Positions 56,080-64,000 of a stretch of 64,000 nt of DNA are shown one piece after another. The notes under the pieces were generated by a model. It worked only from the letters and a program-made list of their open reading frames with translations. It was not told where the DNA came from and did no database searches. The DNA lies in contig NZ_CP026095.1 in the NCBI RefSeq assembly GCF_004006295.1, positions 2,838,001 through 2,902,000 of the forward strand, read 5' to 3'. The DNA is from Peribacillus asahii (GTDB lineage: Bacteria; Bacillota; Bacilli; Bacillales; DSM-1321). Numbering within the stretch: the first letter of the stretch is position 1; each line of letters begins with the position of its first letter. The position numbers and the translations under genes were made by a program.

Positions 56080-58689
56080 TTGGCTAAAGGATTAGATAAA
56101 CAAGTGTACATATTTAGTATCGGCACAGAGAGCTTCTACACCGATGAAGAAATGATTCTACATAATAAGATTTCAAAGTTACATATACTTAAAAAATCAA
56201 TTAAAGAAAAATTACGTAAAATTGATACATCGATGACTGATAATCAAACAAGTGAATCCGAAAAAGACATCTTAATTGAAAAGAAGAAGAAATTAAACAA
56301 AGGAAATCGAAAATTAAATGAGTTTCTAAATAGATATAAAACAGAATTAAAACATCTTCTTTTTAATCACAAAGGCATACGAACTCTAAGACAGGACACC
56401 TTAAAGGATAATAAAAAGATTGGAATGTTTGATTCTGCATTAACAAGAACCATAGGAATGAAAACAGATCAAGTTTCAACGAGTCTCTTTGTTGTCAGAG
56501 CTTATTATTACCAAGTGTTAAAAGAGATTATAGAAGATGGATTCATATATGAAGGTGAAAAATACATCTACTTCTCTTCTAGTGCAGGACAAATTCGTAC
56601 TAAAAAAGCAGTATTCATCAAAGAAGCATTATGGAATAAACATGAAGGTGCTTTAACTTGTGGCTTAAGTATTGATGAAATCAACGAAAAAGGTGGATGT
56701 AATGTCAACAAGCTATTGGCTTATAAAGCATTGACAGCTTCAGCTTCAAAAAGATGGGATAACTTTGACATTGATAGAACAATCGTTGTTCCAGATTTAG
56801 AAACGAAAGTAACTTCAATGTTTGATTATATCAATCGTGATACATACGAGATTACTAGACAAGAAATGAGTGTCCCTATTGAACATACAGATGGTTGCGG
56901 AATTATATTGCCTAAAAAGTCGAAGAAATCGTTCATGGTTAGGTTGCCTTACGTAAAAGGATTGTTAGTTCCATTTGCTTTTGATGATTTTGCAAAGGAA
57001 TACGGTAACACTAAAGTTACAGATATCTACGGCAAAGAATGGGATATTATTGAAGACAATATTCAAGTAATATTTACAGCTTCCCAATTCAAAATGAAGA
57101 AATATTATGAGGATTGGAACGATTATAAAACAAGATTCAAAGAAAATAAATGTCAAGCTGTAAAGTTAAATGAAGAGGATATCGGAGAAAATGCAACTCT
57201 GAACTACCAGATGATGCAAACTCTCACTGACATTTCCACAAAAGAATTGAAGGTTTTAGCTCAACCTACTGTGGACGATATTTTAAAAATAGGATCTGAT
57301 AAAGAAACTATGTTAAGGATTCTAGGTGCTACAGAAACAAACAAAAGGAAAAATTATTATCAAGAAGCACTATATATCTATCCTGAACTACTGAATGATG
57401 AACACTCTAAGAAAATCATAAAAGACAAAAAGAAATCAATGGTTAACGATGCGAGAGCTGCTAAATTGAGAATTAACGGGAAGTATATTTATCTTATTCC
57501 AGACTTATATGCATTCTGTGAACGGCTATTTTTAGGTAAAGAAAGTCCAACAGGGTTACTCGGAAACGGTGAAGTTTATTGTGGTATATATAATGAAGGG
57601 AAATTAGATATTCTACGTAGTCCTCATTTATATAAGGAGCATTGTATTAGAGAAAATAAGTTTAATGAAGAAAGAAAAAAATGGTTTATTACAAAAGGTA
57701 TCTATACGAGTATTTTTGATCCAATCTCTCGCATACTTCAATTTGACAACGATGGGGATAAAGCACTAGTCATACAAAGTGATTTGTTTACGGAAATCGC
57801 AGAAAGGAATATGGAAGGTATTGTTCCTCTGTACTATGAAATGGGTTCAGCAAAAGCAGAGACAATTACTAATACAAAGATATATGACAGTCTATTGTTA
57901 GCTTTTAAAGCGAATATCGGAGAAGTTAGTAATAACATAACAAAAGTCTTTAACAGTAATAATATTGATTTACGAGTTGTGAGATGGTTGACTGCTGAAA
58001 ATAATTACATAATCGATTTTGCTAAAAGCTTATACATGCCTACAAGACCTGAATGGGTAGATAAACTTATTCGAGGGTACATAAAAAGTAAAGTCCCCTA
58101 CTTCTTTATTGAAGCTAAAGATAAAGAAAAGAATAAGGTTGAACCAATTAATGACAGTACAGTGAATAGATTGAGAAAGATAATCCCTAATAAAAGGATT
58201 AATTTTGAAGAAATCGCTGGAAAGTTTGATTATAAGGTGATGCAAAGTGAAGAAGTTGAATATCTAAATGAAGAAATAATCAAGAGATATGTAGAGTTAG
58301 ATAGAAGTAAAAAATGGATTGGTAAAAGCGTAGAAAAATTAAAATCAAATGATCGGATGTATATTTTCAAACTCATAAGAGAAGAAATGTCTAAAATACA
58401 TAGCGATGAAAATAGAATAGTCAATGTTTTAGTTGAGTATCTATACAATAGAAAGAACAGTTGTTACAAAGATACTTTGTGGTGGACTTATGGTGACATC
58501 CTTCTTTTAAATGTAAAACAAAACTTAAAAGGAACAAAGCAATGTGAATGCTGTGGAACTAGGATTGAAATCGTAAATAGTCAATCTAAATATTGCGATG
58601 TTTGTTTTATTGAACGTAGAAAAGAATATAAAAAAGAAAAAGAAAAATTGTATAGGTTAAAGAAACGTGGACAATTGGATGCGGTTTGA
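56080..58689 (+). CDS. yonO: YonO-like single-chain DNA-dependent RNA polymerase, 869 aa
   Basis: YonO of SPbeta is a one-polypeptide RNA polymerase related to the double-psi-barrel catalytic subunits of cellular and RNAi polymerases; it transcribes late phage genes. Here residues ~553-562 read LQFDNDGDKALV, giving the DxDGD metal-binding signature (D556, D558, D560 from this start). Upstream are GEVYCGIYNEGKLDILRSPHLYKEH, like the region preceding the motif in this superfamily. The C-terminus has a CECC...CDVC zinc ribbon and basic tail. The TTG start is chosen because AGGTGGTG lies eight bases upstream; a GTG 17 codons earlier would put the repeat and the ribosome binding site inside the gene. 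HU follows, as in SPbeta. Confidence 0.85.
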   Translation: MAKGLDKQVYIFSIGTESFYTDEEMILHNKISKLHILKKSIKEKLRKIDTSMTDNQTSESEKDILIEKKKKLNKGNRKLNEFLNRYKTELKHLLFNHKGIRTLRQDTLKDNKKIGMFDSALTRTIGMKTDQVSTSLFVVRAYYYQVLKEIIEDGFIYEGEKYIYFSSSAGQIRTKKAVFIKEALWNKHEGALTCGLSIDEINEKGGCNVNKLLAYKALTASASKRWDNFDIDRTIVVPDLETKVTSMFDYINRDTYEITRQEMSVPIEHTDGCGIILPKKSKKSFMVRLPYVKGLLVPFAFDDFAKEYGNTKVTDIYGKEWDIIEDNIQVIFTASQFKMKKYYEDWNDYKTRFKENKCQAVKLNEEDIGENATLNYQMMQTLTDISTKELKVLAQPTVDDILKIGSDKETMLRILGATETNKRKNYYQEALYIYPELLNDEHSKKIIKDKKKSMVNDARAAKLRINGKYIYLIPDLYAFCERLFLGKESPTGLLGNGEVYCGIYNEGKLDILRSPHLYKEHCIRENKFNEERKKWFITKGIYTSIFDPISRILQFDNDGDKALVIQSDLFTEIAERNMEGIVPLYYEMGSAKAETITNTKIYDSLLLAFKANIGEVSNNITKVFNSNNIDLRVVRWLTAENNYIIDFAKSLYMPTRPEWVDKLIRGYIKSKVPYFFIEAKDKEKNKVEPINDSTVNRLRKIIPNKRINFEEIAGKFDYKVMQSEEVEYLNEEIIKRYVELDRSKKWIGKSVEKLKSNDRMYIFKLIREEMSKIHSDENRIVNVLVEYLYNRKNSCYKDTLWWTYGDILLLNVKQNLKGTKQCECCGTRIEIVNSQSKYCDVCFIERRKEYKKEKEKLYRLKKRGQLDAV

Positions 58690-58920
58690 ACCCTTGATAT
58701 GACAACATTTAAGTAAAATTTCAAAATTCAAAACCCTTTAAAACATTGATATATCAACGTTTGTGAGCATTTTTCCTTAATTGTCTATAAAGGAAGAAAA
58801 AACTAAAGTACAAGTAATAATGGCAAGTATCTTCCCTTTTTCATAAGTAAAATTAATAAAATAGCTGTTTTAACCAACGGCTAAAAATAAATTATAAAAG
58901 GATATCAAGGAGGAATTTAA
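58690..58920 (+). other. Leader region of the HU gene
   Basis: No gene. It holds a degenerate repeat copy (TTAAGTAAAATTTCAAA, about 58710), TTCCTT-AAGGAA hairpin at about 58776-58798, and a good rightward repeat at 58844-58860 (TAAGTAAAATTAATAAA). No clear sigma-A promoter. Confidence 0.45.
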
Positions 58921-59214
58921 ATGGCATTAACTAAAAAACAACAATTCGCACAAAAGGTAGCAGAAAAAACACAACTGGATCGCAAAACAGCAGAAGTATT
59001 TGTATACGCAGTATTTGAAACAGTTCTTGAAGAAGTAATCGAAAACGGTTCTGGACAAATTGGAGATTTAGGTGAAATTGAAAAAGCATTTAAAAAAGCT
59101 CGTACTGCTCGAAATCCGCAAACAGGAGAGCCTGTTGAAGTAGCAGCTAAGTATGCTCCTAAATTTAAACCTTCTAAGAAACTAAAAGATACACTTAAAG
59201 CATTAGAAGTTTAA
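58921..59214 (+). CDS. yonN: HU-like DNA-binding protein (YonN-type), 97 aa
   Basis: The bacterial histone-like fold is plain: N-terminal helices (FAQKVAEKTQLDRKTAEVFVYAVFETVLEEVIENG) and the DNA-binding arm TARNPQTGEPVEVAAKYAPKFKPSKKLKD with the RNPQTG turn that bends DNA. AAGGAGG precedes ATG. SPbeta YonN is the counterpart by place after yonO. It compacts or bends phage DNA. Confidence 0.9.
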   Translation: MALTKKQQFAQKVAEKTQLDRKTAEVFVYAVFETVLEEVIENGSGQIGDLGEIEKAFKKARTARNPQTGEPVEVAAKYAPKFKPSKKLKDTLKALEV

Positions 59215-59221
59215 TTTTTTA

Positions 59222-59240
59222 TAAATAAAATTAAGTAATT
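59222..59240 (+). repeat. Operator-like repeat before the PhoH gene
   Basis: TAAATAAAATTAAGTAATTT in rightward orientation just after the HU stop. Confidence 0.6.
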
Positions 59241-59265
59241 TACACATATAAGATAAAATTCAAAT

Positions 59266-59316
59266 ATCACAGAGAAGGTTATCAATGCCCCTCGTTACCT
59301 CCCTTCTCTGTTGATA
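59266..59316 (+). promoter_or_regulatory. Leader hairpin of the PhoH gene
   Basis: TATCACAGAGAAGG and CCTTCTCTGTTGATA pair over ~13 bp with a 23-base loop. It lies between the repeat and the ribosome binding site. It lacks a clean T-run, so it may stabilise RNA or regulate translation rather than end transcription. Confidence 0.55.
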
Positions 59317-59343
59317 AATCTTAAAATTAAGGGAGCATTATAT

Positions 59344-60642
59344 ATGGCTGATAAAATCTATGTTCTAGATACCAACGTACTACTTGCAGACCCAAATGCA
59401 ATTTATTCTTTTGGTGATAACGACATTCTAATCCCTACTGTAGTCCTTCAGGAACTAGACTCTAAGAAAAGTTTAATGGATGAAGTAGGACGAAATGCTA
59501 GATACATAAGTAAGCAAATTGATAAGTTGCGTGAAAAAGGCAAATTGCATGAAGGTATCGAGTTAATCACTGGAGGAATAATTTCTACTCAACTTCATCC
59601 TCAAGATTCTATCGTGTATAAAGCGTTTAATGATGATTCAAACGATTCAAAGATTATCGCAACAACTTTATGTGTTCAAGAACAAAATGTAGATAAAGAA
59701 GTAATTTTGGTGTCTAAGGATGTATTAGTTCGTGTTAAATCAGATATGTTCGTTATTGCTGAAGATTATCTTAATGATAAAGTTTTAAGTAAATCAGATG
59801 ACCACTACACAGGTGTTACCTATCTAGAAGTGGATTCAGAGGATATTAATGTATTCTATAGCGAGAAAAAATTGATTTCTCCCGAAAAGTATCCACCTAA
59901 TCATTTTGCAATTTTAAAATGTGGACAAATGAGTGCGTTGGCAACATATAAAGATGGATTTTTGATTCCACTATATAATTATAATGAAAAAGAATATGTT
60001 TATGGTATTTCCGCTAAAAACGTGGAACAAAGATTGGCGATTGAATTACTATTGAATAGAGATATTCCTTTAGTGACGATTTCGGCAAAAGCAGGAACAG
60101 GTAAAACATTATTAGCTTTAGCTTCTTCGTTACAACAAACACATGAACATAAGTTCTATAGTAAGATTACAGTATCTAGACCAGTTGTTCCAATGGGGAA
60201 AGATATCGGATACCTTCCGGGTGAAATGGAAGAAAAGCTAAGACCTTGGATGCAGCCAATTTACGATAACTTGGAATTCTTATTCAATTGTAAAGATGAT
60301 GCAGAATTAAATAACATTCTTCAAGGTTACGAAGATATTATTCAGATAGCAGCTCTAACGTACATACGTGGTCGCAGTATTCCAAATCAATTCATTATTA
60401 TTGATGAAGCTCAAAACTTAACGAAACATGAAGCTAAAACAATACTAACTCGTGTAGGAGAAGGAGCGAAAATTGTTTTAGTAGGAGATCCTGAACAGAT
60501 TGACCACCCTTACTTGGATGCTTACTCAAATGGACTTACATATGTAATTGAAAAAATGAAAGACCAAAAGATTGCAGGTCATATTAGCTTAGTTAAAGGA
60601 GAGCGTTCTCCACTGGCACAGTTATGCGCGGATATTTTATAA
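59344..60642 (+). CDS. PIN-PhoH fusion ATPase, 432 aa
   Basis: N-terminal PIN nuclease-like domain (YVLDTNVLLADP, then QELDSKK, and later SNDSKIIATTL) with the acidic metal residues. C-terminal PhoH ATPase with Walker A SAKAGTGKTLLAL near 240, Walker B IIIDEAQNLT near 345, and VGDPEQIDHPYL. The family (as B. subtilis YlaK) acts on RNA. The start MADKIYVL has AAGGGAGC upstream, so 11 extra codons are dropped. It stands between HU and yonK where SPbeta, as I recall it, has no such gene. Confidence 0.85.
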   Translation: MADKIYVLDTNVLLADPNAIYSFGDNDILIPTVVLQELDSKKSLMDEVGRNARYISKQIDKLREKGKLHEGIELITGGIISTQLHPQDSIVYKAFNDDSNDSKIIATTLCVQEQNVDKEVILVSKDVLVRVKSDMFVIAEDYLNDKVLSKSDDHYTGVTYLEVDSEDINVFYSEKKLISPEKYPPNHFAILKCGQMSALATYKDGFLIPLYNYNEKEYVYGISAKNVEQRLAIELLLNRDIPLVTISAKAGTGKTLLALASSLQQTHEHKFYSKITVSRPVVPMGKDIGYLPGEMEEKLRPWMQPIYDNLEFLFNCKDDAELNNILQGYEDIIQIAALTYIRGRSIPNQFIIIDEAQNLTKHEAKTILTRVGEGAKIVLVGDPEQIDHPYLDAYSNGLTYVIEKMKDQKIAGHISLVKGERSPLAQLCADIL

Positions 60643-60654
60643 GCTTGCATAAAG

Positions 60655-60737
60655 TATGGCAAACACTATACTTTCTGACGTTCTACTCTCACAATAAATA
60701 AACTATTCAAGCCACTCTTAGTGTTCTAGGAGTGGTT
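60655..60737 (+). terminator. Hairpins between PhoH and yonK
   Basis: AAAGTAT...ATACTTT at about 60656-60672 and CCACTC-(tt..)-GAGTGG at 60712-60735, the latter followed by TTATTTTC, a fair terminator. Confidence 0.55.
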
Positions 60738-60769
60738 ATTTTCATGAGGATTACAAGGAGGAATTACAA

Positions 60770-60958
60770 ATGGCAAGTAAGAAAATTCAGTCGGTAAACT
60801 TAAAAGGTGAATTATCATTAGATGATATGACAGTGACAGAAGTTACCAAAGAAGGAGAATTCACTTACGATTTCCTATCTATTCTTCGTGGATTTGACGG
60901 TAAAACAATTTCTATTAACCTAAAAGAAGAGATTGAATTACCAGTGAAAGACGAATAG
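60770..60958 (+). CDS. yonK: YonK-like small protein, 62 aa
   Basis: Starts MASKKIQSVNLKGELSLDDM and ends with ISINLKEEIELPVK, which agrees closely in length and pattern with SPbeta YonK (63 residues). YonK is a small structured protein of unknown function. AAGGAGG precedes ATG; 11 bases separate it from the metallophosphoesterase gene, which lies in the yonJ position. Confidence 0.8.
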   Translation: MASKKIQSVNLKGELSLDDMTVTEVTKEGEFTYDFLSILRGFDGKTISINLKEEIELPVKDE

Positions 60959-60969
60959 GAGGAGTTAAA

Positions 60970-62157
60970 ATGAATCCTATTCTAACTAGACAAGATAATG
61001 AGTCATTCATTGACTATCATATACGCTTATTTGAGAATAAAAATGAGTACGGAATTGATAATTATGAAATAGCTTCCTTATTAAATGTTGAATACGGTAG
61101 TAATTACGATGAGTCCAAATGGCGGAAAGACTATTCGCAGTTTGTGAAATGGAAGGATTATCTGATTAAAAAGGATCTGGATTCTGAGAAACTTCAAAAA
61201 TATGAAGAAATTAGAATTGAATCTGAAAAAGAGAAAATCCGAAATCAAGATCAGAAACGTGAGTATAAAAAGCTTATTCGTAATCAAGCTAGATTTGAAC
61301 ATCTTAAAGATGAAATTTTAGCAGCAGTGTTAAATCTTGAGAAAAAGAAACCTTTAGAGTTCAAGTCCCCTATTCTAGTTTCAGATACTCATAAAGAAGG
61401 ATTAGCTTTATTTAGTGATTGGCATTTTGGGTTGCGTGTTGATAATACTTTCAATAAGTTTAACAAAGAAATATTTGATATACGTGTTGAACATTTGGTT
61501 AATAAGATTATTGAACATGGTAAAAAGAATAACATTTCTACTCTTCACGTTGCTAATTTAGGTGACATGATTACTGGTACTATTCATGTTGCATTACGTG
61601 CTGATTCACATGAGGATTCGATTGGTCAAATTAAATATGTGTCGGAAACTTTATCTGAAGTATTAGCTAAATTAGCAAACACCTTCCCTAATATCATTTA
61701 TTACAATGTAATTGGCAATCACGGAAGAAACGGACACAAGAATGACGTTGGTATCAAAGAAAACTTTGAGTATTTAATCCCTTGGTTTATTGAAGCTCGA
61801 TTAAAAGATTTCAATAATATCAAAATCATTACCGATAAAGATGGATACATTCCTGCTAAGATTATGAATGAAGAAGTTGTATTTGTTCATGGGAACTTTG
61901 ATAAGATTGAACAGAGTGTTAAAAACTTACCTCAAGTATTAGGGTATGTTCCTACTCTGATTTTCGGAGGACATGTTCACCACCATTACGAAAAAGAACA
62001 TGGTAGAACACTTGTTTCAGTCAATGGTTCATTGATTGGTGCTGACGATCACACTGTACAAGGTAGATACGGTGGAATCCCAAGTCAAAAATTCATGGTG
62101 CTAAATGAAGATGGGATTGAAAGTACATATCGATTCAAATTAAATAAAATTGTTTGA
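60970..62157 (+). CDS. Calcineurin-like metallophosphoesterase, 395 aa
   Basis: Residues about 145-395 contain all metal motifs: FSDWHFG (DxH), NLGDMI (GD), IGNHGR (GNH), VHGNF and GGHVHHHYE (GHxH). Two metals and the histidines hydrolyse phosphate mono- or diesters, possibly nucleic acid ends. The N-terminal 140 residues hold a helix-turn-helix-like part (YEIASLLNVEYGSNYDESKWRKDY) and a charged coiled coil, so it may bind DNA. GGAGG precedes ATG. It occupies the yonJ position of SPbeta. Confidence 0.85.
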   Translation: MNPILTRQDNESFIDYHIRLFENKNEYGIDNYEIASLLNVEYGSNYDESKWRKDYSQFVKWKDYLIKKDLDSEKLQKYEEIRIESEKEKIRNQDQKREYKKLIRNQARFEHLKDEILAAVLNLEKKKPLEFKSPILVSDTHKEGLALFSDWHFGLRVDNTFNKFNKEIFDIRVEHLVNKIIEHGKKNNISTLHVANLGDMITGTIHVALRADSHEDSIGQIKYVSETLSEVLAKLANTFPNIIYYNVIGNHGRNGHKNDVGIKENFEYLIPWFIEARLKDFNNIKIITDKDGYIPAKIMNEEVVFVHGNFDKIEQSVKNLPQVLGYVPTLIFGGHVHHHYEKEHGRTLVSVNGSLIGADDHTVQGRYGGIPSQKFMVLNEDGIESTYRFKLNKIV

Positions 62158-62183
62158 TGGCTAAACTTTAAAGGAGATTACAA

Positions 62184-62234
62184 ATGTCTGATTTATTAAA
62201 GTTTCAACGTGAAGAACATTGTGATTGTGAGTAA
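62184..62234 (+). CDS. Micro-ORF, 16 aa
   Basis: AAAGGAG lies eight bases before ATG. Product MSDLLKFQREEHCDCE. It sits after the metallophosphoesterase stop and before the next repeat. A real micropeptide or a coupled stop region; function unknown. Confidence 0.45.
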   Translation: MSDLLKFQREEHCDCE

Positions 62235-62242
62235 AACTTAAA

Positions 62243-62280
62243 AAATAAAATTATAAAATAGGTATCACAGTATGACTGTG
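62243..62280 (+). promoter_or_regulatory. Operator-like repeat and leader hairpin before the ClpP-like gene
   Basis: AAATAAAATTATAAAATA (62243-62260) is followed by the hairpin CACAGT-atg-ACTGTG, 50 bases before the start. Confidence 0.55.
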
Positions 62281-62330
62281 CGCTATCTCTGAATTAAAAC
62301 AAATAATAAAAAATTTGGAGGTTGTGAAAT

Positions 62331-62939
62331 ATGAAAACAATTGGATTCGAAAAGGAATATTTAGAATTAATTCAAGAAATGTCAACGAATTTGGATGACT
62401 ATCAAGATTGGTTAAAATTAAAAGAACGTAAAATTGCATTTAACCAAGAAGTTGATTCTAGTATTATTGACCGAATTGTAAGTTGGATTGAACTATGGAA
62501 TGCCCAAGATGATAAAGCAGGATTAGTTGGAGATGACCGTCCTCAGATTACAATTGAAATTACCTCTGGAGGCGGAGATGTGATTACAGGTTTTGCTGCC
62601 ATTGATGCGATCCAGAAAAGCAAAACAAAAGTAGTTACTAAAGGTATTGGACTTTGTGCTTCTATGGGAGCATTATTGTTAATGTCTGGTCATCAGAGAA
62701 TTGCATATCCTAATACTGTAATCCTGATTCATGATGGTTCTATGGCTGTTTCTTCTACAAGTAAGAAAGCTAAAAATACAATGAATTTTTATGATCGCTT
62801 AGATGAACGAATTAAAAACTTTATTCTAGCTAATACAAAGATTTCAGCAGAATTGTATGAAGAAAAAGAAGATGAAGAGTGGTACATGTTTGCCGATCAA
62901 GAAGGTATTGAGTTAGGAATTGTAAACGAGATTATTTAA
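62331..62939 (+). CDS. ClpP-like serine protease, 202 aa
   Basis: ClpP/crotonase-fold protease: ITIEITSGGGDVITGFAAIDAI, catalytic Ser in GLCASMGALLLMSG (near residue 123), catalytic His in VILIHDGS (near 147) and a C-terminal EWYMFADQEGIELGIVNEI region where ClpP has its Asp. In phages such proteins serve as prohead proteases or modify host proteolysis. GGAGG precedes ATG. It resembles ClpP more than S14 capsid proteases in length. Either role is possible. Confidence 0.8.
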   Translation: MKTIGFEKEYLELIQEMSTNLDDYQDWLKLKERKIAFNQEVDSSIIDRIVSWIELWNAQDDKAGLVGDDRPQITIEITSGGGDVITGFAAIDAIQKSKTKVVTKGIGLCASMGALLLMSGHQRIAYPNTVILIHDGSMAVSSTSKKAKNTMNFYDRLDERIKNFILANTKISAELYEEKEDEEWYMFADQEGIELGIVNEII

Positions 62940-63036
62940 GTAAAATTACATAATTAATAATTAAAAGAACTCTTTTATCCAGTATTTGATACTTGATTAT
63001 TCTTGTATCGAATACTGTCATGAGTGTTCTTTTCTT
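62937..63036 (+). promoter_or_regulatory. Operator-like repeat and long leader hairpin
   Basis: TAAGTAAAATTACATAAT (62937-62953) overlaps the ClpP stop. A long hairpin follows: outer AAGAACTC/GAGTGTTCTT and inner CAGTATTTGATAC/GTATCGAATACTG, then TTCTTTTAT. It is strong enough to act as a terminator or attenuator before the next gene. Confidence 0.6.
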
Positions 63037-63057
63037 TTATAAGAAAGGAGAGATTAC

Positions 63058-64000
63058 ATGACTACAAACAAACCTACAAAAAAACCATGTTTAAAATGTG
63101 AAAAAGATAAGCCGATTACTAAAGATTTTTATCTTTCAAATTCAACTAATCATGCAGATTCTCGTTACCCTATCTGTAAAACCTGTATTAAAAATAATTT
63201 AAAATTAGATGAACCTATGTCTCAAGAAGCTATAGAGTCTCTTAAAAATGTATTAATTGAAATGAATCGCCCCTTCCTTTTCTCACAATGGACTACTTCT
63301 GTTGAAGAATCATCAAGAACTGGTAGAGAATTGTTCGGGATGTATATTAAAAATATATCCATGCCTCAATATAGAGATTACTCATGGAAAGATAGTGAAT
63401 TCGAACCTAACCTTCCATCCACCGAAAATAAAGTCGAAGTAGAAGTAATTAATAAATCAAATAAAAAAGAAAATGAAGAAATTGTTGTAATTGACACTAG
63501 AGATAAAGAAGATGTTATTAGAATGTTGGGTTATGATCCATTTGAACATGAAAATCCTAATGACAAAAAGCATCTTTATAGTAGGCTTGTTGATTTCCTA
63601 GATGAAAGTACGCTTGAGGATGGGTTTAAGTTACAAGCTGTCATTGAAATCGTTATAGGATTTAATCAGATAGATAAAATAAACCATGCTATTACAAATA
63701 TCACTAATGATATTGATAGACTATCAGATAAATCAGGCGGAATAAAGTCGCTGATTGATTCGAAGAAGAACATTCTTGCATCATTAATTAAATTAGCTGA
63801 AGAAAATGGTATATCAGTTAAACACAATACTCAAAAAAGTAAAGGTGCTGGAACTCTTACAGGAATCATTAAGACTCTCCAAGAAAAAGGAATCGAACAA
63901 GGAGAACTAAACTTATATGATATTGAGACGGCACAAGGCATTAGACAAGTTGCTGATTTGAGTAATCAAAGCATAATGGCTCAACTACAGTTCGATGAAA
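63058..64000 (+). CDS. Zinc-finger protein, partial at the right edge, >314 aa
   Basis: AAAGGAG precedes ATG. The N-terminal treble-clef finger (CLKCEKDKPITKDFY...YPICKTC) is the same type as that of the two HNH nucleases at 24478 and 25260. After it come a ~100-residue conserved-looking part (LFSQWTTSVEESSRTGRELFGMYIKNI) and a helical part (INHAITNITNDIDRLSDKSGG). The frame is open to the edge. It lies after PhoH, metallophosphoesterase and ClpP, where a packaging or DNA-metabolism protein might be expected. Function unknown. Confidence 0.75.
   Translation, partial: MTTNKPTKKPCLKCEKDKPITKDFYLSNSTNHADSRYPICKTCIKNNLKLDEPMSQEAIESLKNVLIEMNRPFLFSQWTTSVEESSRTGRELFGMYIKNISMPQYRDYSWKDSEFEPNLPSTENKVEVEVINKSNKKENEEIVVIDTRDKEDVIRMLGYDPFEHENPNDKKHLYSRLVDFLDESTLEDGFKLQAVIEIVIGFNQIDKINHAITNITNDIDRLSDKSGGIKSLIDSKKNILASLIKLAEENGISVKHNTQKSKGAGTLTGIIKTLQEKGIEQGELNLYDIETAQGIRQVADLSNQSIMAQLQFDE

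Noticed and set aside
1..64000. tRNA, rRNA, CRISPR arrays and insertion sequences
   Set aside because: No cloverleaf with conserved T-loop, no rRNA-like stretch, no regular repeat-spacer array and no transposase gene with inverted ends were seen on reading both strands.

Overview
The window looks like part of a large temperate phage, or phage-plasmid, of a low-GC Gram-positive host, most likely a Bacillaceae member. The DNA is AT-rich, almost every gene has an AAGGAGG-type ribosome binding site, and consensus-like sigma-A promoters are common. Several genes match the core of Bacillus phage SPbeta: an arbitrium receptor (aimR), the yopP-yopQ-yopR(mrpR) lysogeny operon, a YonO-type single-chain RNA polymerase, a YonN-type HU protein and a YonK-type small protein. 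SPbeta assignments rest on remembered family features and gene order, not on a search.

Layout. Positions 1-8.2 kb hold leftward small genes, a nucleotidyltransferase-like protein and a Vsr/NUMOD-type homing endonuclease. Positions 8.2-14 kb form the lysis-lysogeny control region: two XRE regulators read divergently, then mrpR, yopQ, yopP, a 51-residue ORF and aimR, all leftward. Positions 14-36 kb are a dense run of leftward small early/accessory genes, about a third of them under 60 codons (zinc ribbons, small membrane proteins, paralogous families), with two HNH nucleases, a DnaQ-like exonuclease, an AbrB-like protein and a Rep-like protein flanked by short repeats. Positions 36-46 kb carry larger leftward early genes of unknown function, each behind a strong sigma-A promoter, and a GIY-YIG nuclease. 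Positions 45.7-46.5 kb are an 800-base non-coding stretch with an abrupt reversal of G/C strand bias. Positions 46.5-55.6 kb are leftward and hold a UvrD-like helicase, an FtsK-like translocase, a polytopic VirB6-like membrane protein, a small two-helix membrane protein, an M23 peptidase and a TubZ-TubR-tubC partition system. From 55.7 kb all genes run rightward: RNA polymerase, HU, PIN-PhoH ATPase, YonK, metallophosphoesterase, ClpP-like protease and a gene cut by the right edge.

Two things tie the window together. First, an asymmetric repeat (sense core TAARTAAAATTAYATA) precedes genes throughout, and its orientation flips where transcription flips, at 55.7 kb. At many early genes one copy lies just upstream of the -35 box (or in the spacer) and a second just before the ribosome binding site. 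This is what a genome-wide operator would look like; the MrpR-like repressor is the natural candidate reader. Second, TubZRC in an SPbeta-like genome suggests the prophage is kept as a low-copy plasmid rather than only by integration. The neighbouring FtsK/VirB6-like/M23 module may be an undescribed DNA-translocation or envelope machine.
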